A program made the position numbers and the translations under genes. From Malachius bipustulatus (Eukaryota; Arthropoda; Insecta; Coleoptera; Melyridae): 64,000 nucleotides of DNA. This document shows positions 56,740 through 64,000 of this stretch, piece by piece. Under the pieces are notes generated by a model. The model did no database searches. It was not told the DNA's origin and worked only from the letters and a program-made list of their open reading frames with translations. The stretch lies in contig OU342632.1 in NCBI GenBank assembly GCA_910589415.1, positions 30,331,637 through 30,395,636 on the forward strand, given 5' to 3'. Positions within the stretch are counted from its first letter, which is position 1. Every line of letters starts with the position of its first letter.

Positions 56740-59723
56740 TCACTTCCTTTTCCTCTTAATCGGGGTCTTTACGTAAGGAACGGGCAACGGCAGTTTCAAA
56801 GACAACTTGTTTCCGGTCACGGTGAGAGCCAAAAACCTCCCGATCTCTTTCATTTTGTTAATTCCAATCTTCAGCTCTCTCGACAAATCGTCCAGATCTA
56901 TCGTGAAGTCCGACACCAGTACCAACAGTACCAGACTGTAACAAACTGCTTTGTCTCTCATTGTGACGGGCCTCGTCCTGAAATCAATACAAATTATAAC
57001 TTTTCCCTCGATGAACGGGCGTGCGCACTCACCTTCTATTTCCACTCAAGATGGTGAATTTACCCAATATGTAATCGTTGACGTCCGAGCAATAATCACA
57101 GACGGTGTAATTTTTATTTGACACCTGTCTGGCGCTTGTCAACAGGAACTTCAGTACGCAATCGACGAAAAGCAGGACTTTACATTTTTTCAACATCGTC
57201 TCTTCGCCGGCGGTCGTGTTTTTAAGTTCCTGCAGTCGTTTCTTCGTGTAAGGATTCATGCTGCAAATTTTTTTTTGTCAACAATAACAATAATTAAACA
57301 TAAGATTTATTTAGAACTAAATAGATTTGTTTACGTTTTATAGAAACTAAGGTTTCGAACATCTGTTCTTTATTCTTGTAAATTTAGTCTTTCAGAAATT
57401 GAAATATTCCCCAGTGCTATGTCATTCTGTATGTCATTCTGTAGGTGGATGTTTCCAGAATATTGGAATTTGAATGTAATCAGAGACTCTAGTTTAGTGA
57501 AGTGGCCAGAGACAGCTGTAGGAGGATAAGAGAGAAGAGGCAGTACAGTTATGAAAGTGTAAATTAAAAAAGAGCTACCAGTTGTGTTTAGTAGCAGTGA
57601 GATTAAGAACAAGTGGTCACTTGATTCGCTGATTATTGTAGTGTTAAATAGAGACTGATACTAATCATTATAACTTATTGTAAATGTTAATTAAGTAAAT
57701 AAAGTAGGGCTGTTAAATTAACTGTTTGTTCTCACTATAACCGGTTAGAATTTTTTACAACCGGTTAACCATTTTATAGTCTTGTAGATCTATTTTCCAA
57801 CATTTTTTTTTACAAAATCGACCAACTGGAATAGTTTGTCTCAGAGAGAATTAAGAGAAATACCATTCTGTAAGAGAGAATTCAATTGGACTAAAATGTC
57901 AAGTACAAGTTGCTATAGTCTTGATAAAAAAGGAAAATCGGTCACTATTTCCAAATTCATCATGGAGTTATTACACCCTCTTAAATCCTTGGCCGCATGC
58001 GTACTTTTACAATTTCGTAATAAATTAGAATCATAAAACTAGTATCGGGTACACTGGATATCGTAGACTTTTATGACAGTTCATAGTTTCGCACAAAAAT
58101 TAACGCTACTAATTGTCAGCCAATCAGAACCGTTAATTTTTGTATGAAACATATACTGTCATAACAGTCTACGAAAGCCAGGTGAACTTTTCAATATAGA
58201 ACATCCGGAAGACCAAAGAGCTGCGACCGCCAGAAGGGGTTTTAATATGGCGGAGTGGTGCACACAACCATAGCCTTCCCTAAGCAATGACACAACATAA
58301 AATAAGTACTTTACTGATGAAATGGATGGAAAGTAATATCGGAAATTGAATGTATATCGCTGTTTCGCCAAGAAACACCACTAATTGGAATAATAGTCCT
58401 TCCTTATGTTTTATATTCCGATGATTTCATAAAAAAACCAAGACCTCATGAATACCCCCAAAAATTTGATCTGTTTCACATAAGGATGGCCAGAAACTTG
58501 TTCTTTGTTAGAACACGTCATATCATTTGTCATTGTCATGCACTCTCTCTCTCCCCTAAAAATTTAACAGCCAGTATTATAAAGGCTCATTAGGGCTAAC
58601 GGGCGGATTTCCGTGCTCGTTTTTGAAGCTAATATCGACGTCAAATGACTTTTATTAACATTTTTGTAATTACTTTCAGGTCAAGAACAGATAAATTTAA
58701 AAAATTTCCACTTAGACCCGATATCTTCTTCAGGAATGGCCACAGAAATCTGCCCGTTAACTTAATGAGCCTTTATAATACCCGCTGTAAGAATATTAAA
58801 TGGCCATGGATGTAGTGGTTGAGTTACATATTAAACTTTACAATAACTACAACTTACTCTAAAACTTCTATATTCGTCTCCAGAACGCTCCTCGCTTTCG
58901 ACTCCAACGCATCAAACACCTTCTCGTCGATCAATTCTTTAATCTGGTAAACCTTCTCCTTATTGGCGGCGTCTCTGTTAATCGGGGGCCTGTAGTTCTC
59001 CTCATAGACGGGGTTCTCGACTGCGGCAGTTATATCCTCCGGGTTCACAGTGACCTCTGCGTACAAAAAAAGCAAATTTAGAAGTCACCCCTACCGTAGT
59101 TTAGAAACAAACCGTCAGGTTACCTAAGGCTGTCTGTTCCAGTTCCTCTTGAACGTTATCGATGTCCATGTGCATTCTCTCATATTGCTCCGTCCTTCTT
59201 TTCGCTTTCTTCGACCCGAACTCCTTGTTCAGTTCTGTTATCGTCTTGGTAGTGTTAACTCCGTCAAAGTCCTCTTTGGGGAAGTAGGGAGAGAGGCTTG
59301 CGTGGTCAACTTTAATCAGTTTACACTAAATGTATTCTTTATTATAGATAAATAAATAAATAGGATAAGATGAAGATCTTTTTAAATAAATACCTTTGAT
59401 TGATCGGGTGTAGCTTTCGGTTTGTCTACCACAATTAAATAGGTGTCGTGTTCTTCTTGGTCAAATGTGTCGCCCACGTAGAGCATTTTGTTATTGGCAA
59501 GAGCTACTGCAGTTTTTTCCCGGGTTTTCCTCAAAAAGGTGACTTTGAAGTCGTTTAGGGTTTCATAGTCCTTCAAAGTTCCGTTTTGAAAGTTAACTGA
59601 AAATTAGAAGATTTGGTAAAGAGGGTAAAGAGTAACCCAAGTGTTTTTTAATTTGAAACAATTCAACTTACCCACGACTGGATTAACTTCTTTACGCACG
59701 ACCTTTTTAATCTTGCAATTCAT
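56740..59723 (-). CDS. POLR1E: RNA polymerase I subunit RPA49 (PAF53)
   Basis: Six minus-strand exons: 59723-59672, 59596-59394, 59325-59124, 59056-58858, 57260-57033 and 56977-56740. All have GT-AG borders and join in frame to 373 residues (human about 419). The start is MNCKIKKVVRKEVNPVV. Residues about 1-110 are the dimerisation domain that pairs with RPA34/PAF49 (DFKVTFLRKTREKTAVA, MLYVGDTF). The middle linker is basic (FGSKKAKRRTEQYERMH). The C terminus (from about 200) is the tandem winged-helix part (YILGKFTIL, AVCYSLVLLVLVSDFTIDL, LSRELKIG), ending in a KRKRK-like nuclear basic tail. The subunit acts in the nucleolus in initiation and elongation of pre-rRNA. Intron 4 is 1.6 kb, against 75-100 bases for most others, and holds a Harbinger-type MITE. 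Confidence 0.85.
58568..58787. mobile_element. MITE with TAA duplication (copy 2), in a POLR1E intron
   Basis: 220 bases, ends CAGCCAGTATTATAAAGGC and complement, flanked by TAA. Same family as 46647-46864. It lies in intron 4 of POLR1E, about 70 bases downstream of the donor of exon 4. Confidence 0.75.
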
Positions 59724-61293
59724 TTTGAAAATAGAAAGAGGCTTTATGGAAATTAGAAATAAACTGATTTCAAAAATTAAATAAAATAACAACGTTTTTT
59801 CTAAATTTTCAAATACATATTACACTACACGTGTTCTGACCCTGTCTTTCTGTTGACTGTTGGACTGTTGGCGTTGGCTTGAGGCTTGATTGAATGGATG
59901 GCTGGCGTTGACAAATTTCAAAATTACATTTCACTTCCTGTTATCATGACATATTGACTTATGACACATGACGTGGGATAGAAAATTTTAGTTTGCCACT
60001 TTTAGGGTGCGCTCCCAATGAACGCCGTTGTCCTTATTGTCCCCTTGGGTCCCCTGAACATGAACATGAGCATGTTCACTGAATGACAGAAAAGTCTCCA
60101 TATGGTGAACTGGTGGACTTCAAGAAGAAATACGAGAGCTGTCTGAGCTTTTATGTTTCATTAAACGTAAAAAAAAACGAATTTTAACCACTTCAATCAA
60201 AGTAATGCGGGTAGTGACTATTGTATTTCAGCTTAGTCGATTATGATTGATCATTTTAGCTTATAACTTCGGCACCAATTTTTTTAAGCTTATGTAAAAA
60301 TAAATAAATAAATATCTTATGGCTGTGGTAAAGCCCAAGTGTCAGAAGTTTTCAAGTAGCCTCAAGGGCCTCTAACGTAACTTAACGACTGCTGTGAAGC
60401 AGCCGGGGTCCCCTTTTTAACGTACCTCCCGGAGCACGATCGGTCACGGAACTTTTTTATTTACCACTATAATTGGTCACCCATCTAAGTACTGACCAAG
60501 AAAAGTCATGCTGCACTTTAGAGATCTTTAAGCTTATGTAAATTTATGTACGTAGAAACTTAAGTAAGTATTATTGTAGCCTAAAAGTTAAATTTTCCAA
60601 ATTTCAACGGATTATACTTCATCAGTAATGCCCCATTTTTTATCTGTTTAGATAATAAATGATATTATTTCTTTGAGGCATTATAATATGTAGGTATTTT
60701 GACATAAAAACTGAAAATTAGATGTATGTTAACAGGAATATTTGAAACATAGCCTTAAATCTTTCAAAATTTTTTTTAATAACCATGAGTTTTTAACTTA
60801 TTTACTTTTTAACTTATACAATTGGTTGCCTTTTTAACTAGGTATAATACTCTAATTAATAAAAGTTAATAATAAAAGTACCTGTTCTTTTCATTTAACC
60901 ACAAATAATATTAATGCACTTTTCAATAGTAAAGTAGTTATTATTGAAAATTGTATGTATTAATGAATTATGGCAATAATTATGGCTATAATCCAAATAG
61001 CCAGAATTCAAATAGATAATTTAAATATCCCGCCAATTGCTATACCCCACCACCACCATAAATGCTTTTTAGTTACACCACCTCACGGGCAGGGGGCGCT
61101 TAAGTTTGAATCCAAAATATTTACCTACATTGAGTCGGCAATCTTTTATTTATTCTGTGGTATGATGGTCTGTTCTGTACTTCTGTGATATGCATTGCAT
61201 TTGCGTTGGTAGACTCTAGAGTTCTAGACTTTGGACTTTGTAGAAACTTTGGAAAAAGTTGAATTTTAATAAGTAATTTAAGTAACAAGCATT
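59724..61293. other. Intergenic, with a 5S-rRNA-like fragment
   Basis: At about 60474-60500 GGTCACCCATCTAAGTACTG is the complement of the conserved internal part of 5S rRNA (the GGTTAGTACTTAGATGGG region). Only this part is recognisable, so it is a fragment, perhaps from a 5S-derived SINE (SINE3 type), not a gene. The rest has no support for genes. Confidence 0.45.
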
Positions 61294-62451
61294 ATGAGTT
61301 CAAATGAAGCAAATTGTTGTCAAAATCAAGAAGAGATAATACAAAGTCAAGATGATAAAATTAATTTCACCTTACTCTCAAATTTGAAGTATGAAGAGGG
61401 TGAAGATGATGCAAAATGGCTTCCATCCTCACCCTCAGAAGTATTGAGAAATGTTGAGGCTGGTTTCTCGCCTTTGCCTTTCTCTATTAAAAGGGAACCT
61501 GAAGAGTTATTAGAGTACGACTTTCAACTTCAGCAGCAAGCAGAAAATTCGGGATTGAAAGAAGAAGTAGACATCGAAGACCATAAACCAGGATGGGAAT
61601 TGATGCGAAGAAACAGTGATGGACTGGATCAGTATGGCTCTGTCCAAAACTCTGGGGCACAATCTTCAGATGTGTACAAATGTCAGGAATGTCCTTATAA
61701 AACAGGAAATAAATATAGTTTTGCCCAACATTTTAAATGTAAACATAAAAAAGGGGCGCCAGTTTACAAATGCTTGGAATGTTCTTTTGAAACCAGATTG
61801 AAAAGCAGTTTCAACGGACATTGTAAATATAAACATTCAAAAAAAGGTGAAATGTACAAATGTCACGGGTGTTCATATGAAACAATAAGAAAAGGTGATT
61901 TGTCATCACATTACAAATATAAACATGCAAATAAGGAAGCCGAAGTGTTCAAATGCGAGGAATGTTCTTTTGAATCAATATATAAAAGCAGTGTCGTCAA
62001 GCATTGTAAACTTAAACATACCAAAGAAGTTGAATTATACAAATGTCGGGAGTGTTCTTATCAAACAAAAAACAAAAGTCATTTTACCAGGCATCATAAA
62101 TGTAAACATTCTGAAGAAGCTGAAGTGTACCAATGTCAGGAGTGTTCTTATGAAACTAGATATAAATGGGTCATAAACAATCATTGTGTAGTTAAACATG
62201 ATAAATGCTATTTTGAAACAAGAATAATAACAGATTCTACCAGACATTTAAAACTCAAACATAATGAAAAAGCAAAATTGTATAAATGTATGGAATGTTC
62301 TTTTAAAACAAAGAGAAGAGATTTGTTGTGGTCACATTTTAAAAATAAACATTCAAAAGATGCAAAAGTGTACAAATGTCAGGAATGTTCTTGTGAAACA
62401 CCCTATAAAAGTTCTTTGATTAGACACAATAAACTTAAGCATAAACAGTAA
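61294..62451 (+). CDS. Zinc-finger paralogue D (eight intact fingers, one damaged)
   Basis: Intact single-exon frame of 385 residues starting MSSNEANCCQNQEEIIQSQD. The N terminus carries LKYE (31), IKRE (65) and LKEE (88) and the signature IEDHKPGWE. Fingers begin at about residue 128. Six intact ones (YKCQECPYKT to YQCQECSYET) are followed by a damaged one: an in-frame deletion near 62197-62210 leaves HDKCYFETR, missing the first Cys and linker. Two more intact fingers end at NKLKHKQ. DNA of fingers 4-5 (62026-62143) matches paralogue A (41743-41626) with about seven differences in 118 bases, far closer than the rest of the two genes. Probable nuclear DNA-binding protein, target unknown. Confidence 0.85.
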   Translation: MSSNEANCCQNQEEIIQSQDDKINFTLLSNLKYEEGEDDAKWLPSSPSEVLRNVEAGFSPLPFSIKREPEELLEYDFQLQQQAENSGLKEEVDIEDHKPGWELMRRNSDGLDQYGSVQNSGAQSSDVYKCQECPYKTGNKYSFAQHFKCKHKKGAPVYKCLECSFETRLKSSFNGHCKYKHSKKGEMYKCHGCSYETIRKGDLSSHYKYKHANKEAEVFKCEECSFESIYKSSVVKHCKLKHTKEVELYKCRECSYQTKNKSHFTRHHKCKHSEEAEVYQCQECSYETRYKWVINNHCVVKHDKCYFETRIITDSTRHLKLKHNEKAKLYKCMECSFKTKRRDLLWSHFKNKHSKDAKVYKCQECSCETPYKSSLIRHNKLKHKQ

Positions 62452-62959
62452 ATTGAACTGTACAATTGTGAAGAAGTGATGTCTATAAGAAATTGAACTG
62501 ATTAACATTGAAAAGTGTATATAGTGAATCATAAATAGAAAAGGAAGGTTATTAAAAATATAATCTATATTTAAGGTTAGGCTTGTTTGACTGAGTAGAA
62601 ATGTAAAAAAAGTAGTATTATAACATCTATACCTCAGTATGGAGAAACATTTTCACTGATGGAAAAGCAGCAAAATCAATTGTTCCTCCAAACATAAGTT
62701 TCTGCGTGCCATTTTTCCAAAATTGCTTTTTTAGTAATATCATTAACTGCACCTTATCTTGGCTCTGATTCTAGTTATTTGAATTATAATTATTATTGGA
62801 ATGTAATTATTATTGTTGTTTTTTTTTAAGGATTACCTTAGAGACTCCACCTAGAATATAAATAAGTTTCCCCTTTCCGGTCAAATACTATCCCTCAATT
62901 AATGAATATTTTCAACCCCTTTCATGTTTCAATAAACTCATTGACAAGTTAATAAATTA

Positions 62960-63180
62960 CTCTTTTCATCGTCGTCTCTTCATTTGCTGTGTGTGAGTCT
63001 GCGAGCGAACATTCTTGGCATGATCATGTTGCAGGTTTGGCGAAGAGTGCTTCTCAGAAACTTAGAACACTGTTCGCAGAAAGAAATTTTATATTTCATA
63101 CACCTGAACAGCCACTCCTCTTATACAAGGTTCAAATACAACCATCCTTGGAGTGGTTAGTATCCTTGGGTTATTGTTAG
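62960..63180 (+). pseudogene. LINE reverse transcriptase fragment (Jockey/CR1 type)
   Basis: A plus-strand frame reads a HSWHDHVAGLAKSASQKLRT segment, then LLYKVQIQPSLEW. In non-LTR retrotransposons the corresponding text is W..H......A..KLG.L.....F......LYK..VRP.LEY, in the thumb region just after the polymerase core. The stop comes where relatives continue, and no polymerase motifs precede it, so it is a truncated remnant. Identification is from this pattern only. Confidence 0.65.
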
Positions 63181-63473
63181 TAAACATATTGAAAACTTTG
63201 TTGTTTATTGTTGTATTAACTCTTAATCCCAATTTTCCGTATAATTAATTTTAAGAGCTTTTCTATTCAGTGTAGATTTTTAAAACTCCAGCCATGTTTC
63301 ACAACAAATATCTTTTAGTGTTACCAAGACACGCTTGGTGGCGCTGCTATAATTGTTGCACATCGACACAATGCATTAGAGATTGAAGTGTCCAGTATTA
63401 ATATTTTAGCGTATTTGTTAAATGTATGTCGAAGAAGAAGACTTAACTTTGACTCTGCCAACCACAGTCGGCT

Positions 63474-63504
63474 TACGTTAGCGTCGGTAATACAGGTACC
63501 CTAC
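63474..63504 (-). repeat. TAGGG..TATTACCGAC terminal motif
   Basis: TTACGTTAGCGTCGGTAATA followed by CAGGTACCCTA is the reverse form of the motif at 42915 and 52019. Read here alone, without an obvious partner. Confidence 0.5.
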
Positions 63505-63959
63505 AGTCGACGGGAAAGTCTAGTACCTAACTAATAAATAACTACTTGTTTTATTATTATTATTTTGATTATTAATTGCCTTTATTGAAACTCTAGTTCG
63601 TTAAATAATGATTAAGAATTAGATTATAAGAATGAAATATGTACCCGGAAAGGTTTCGCTTTCAGTATGACGATAACTAACAATATAAAACTTCAAGGCC
63701 ATTAAGATAACCCCAAAATAAGAAGAAGAACAACAGTCTTTCATTTTCATTATCCTCCAAGATCCGATCACTGATCACTGATCAGTCCTATCCAATTTTG
63801 TGCCAATATATTGGATCTTGGATCTATCTATTCCATATTTTGGGAAAGAAAATGTTTTGATTTTGGCATATTTTGTGTACTGTGTAGAATTTATGGTATT
63901 TGTTTTGGAAGACCAAACAACAGGATTACCCCTATTTCATCAAGAGAATTTTGTTCATT

Positions 63960-64000
63960 ATGACTTCCAAGGGAGCAAACTGTTATCCTCAAAATCAAGA
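63960..64000 (+). CDS. Zinc-finger paralogue E, first 13 codons (runs off the window)
   Basis: ATG at 63960-63962 after the context GTTCATT, encoding MTSKGANCYPQNQ and then cut by the window end. The order of residues matches the starts of paralogues B and D (MSSNE-x-NCC-x-Q). So the cluster continues beyond this window; nothing can be said of its fingers. Confidence 0.6.
   Translation, partial: MTSKGANCYPQNQ

Larger units (their letters stand above)
62452..63959. other. Intergenic between paralogues D and E
   Basis: Holds a LINE fragment (62960-63180) and the TAGGG..TATTACCGAC terminal motif in reverse (63474-63504). The stretch just before 63960 would be the promoter of paralogue E; no core element is evident. 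Confidence 0.4.

Noticed and set aside
1..64000. tRNA, rRNA, riboswitch or CRISPR features
   Set aside because: I looked for B-box text (GGTTCGANTCC), cloverleaf arms and regularly spaced identical repeats and found none beyond the 5S-like fragment. A covariance-model scan would be decisive.

Overview
The window is nuclear DNA from an animal, most probably an insect. Genes are split by short GT-AG introns, exons are GC-richer than the very AT-rich intergenic DNA, and every confident coding region has a eukaryotic homologue. There is no bacterial-style operon, rRNA, tRNA or CRISPR array that I can see. I cannot fix the order of insect from sequence alone.

Layout: 1-14.4 kb is repeat-dominated. 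It holds three different old degenerate arrays (about 0.65-2.6 kb, 3.9-7.2 kb and 11.7-14.4 kb), a possible GC-rich first exon on the minus strand (3.5-3.7 kb), and a run of long foldback elements (7.7-11.7 kb). An intact 420-codon reading frame resembling a negative-strand RNA virus nucleoprotein (an endogenous viral element) lies at 14.8-16.1 kb. A two-exon cysteine-rich, probably secreted protein follows (17.8-23.5 kb); its 5 kb intron is full of inverted-repeat elements.

From 27.4 to 31.3 kb are two convergent housekeeping genes: TXNL1 (plus, six exons) and mitochondrial poly(A) polymerase MTPAP (minus, five exons). A nest of DNA transposons occupies 31.5-36.9 kb. An intronless SAP30BP gene is at 38.7-39.6 kb. 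A cluster of C2H2 zinc-finger paralogues begins at 41.2 kb: A (minus, frameshifted), B (plus), C (minus, cut by a stop in its last finger), D (plus) and the first codons of E (plus, running off the end). Between C and D lie a small EGF-like single-pass membrane protein (53.1-54.4 kb) and the six-exon RNA polymerase I subunit POLR1E/RPA49 (56.7-59.7 kb, minus).

The zinc-finger cluster is the main lineage-specific innovation. Its members share an N-terminal acidic signature with repeated sumoylation-type motifs and no ZAD, BTB or KRAB-like domain that I can recognise. They show finger gain, loss and likely gene conversion, and sit among young inverted-repeat elements. The remaining genes are ordinary single-copy functions (thioredoxin/PITH, mitochondrial RNA 3' processing, transcription or splicing cofactor, rRNA transcription) with no evident joint pathway.
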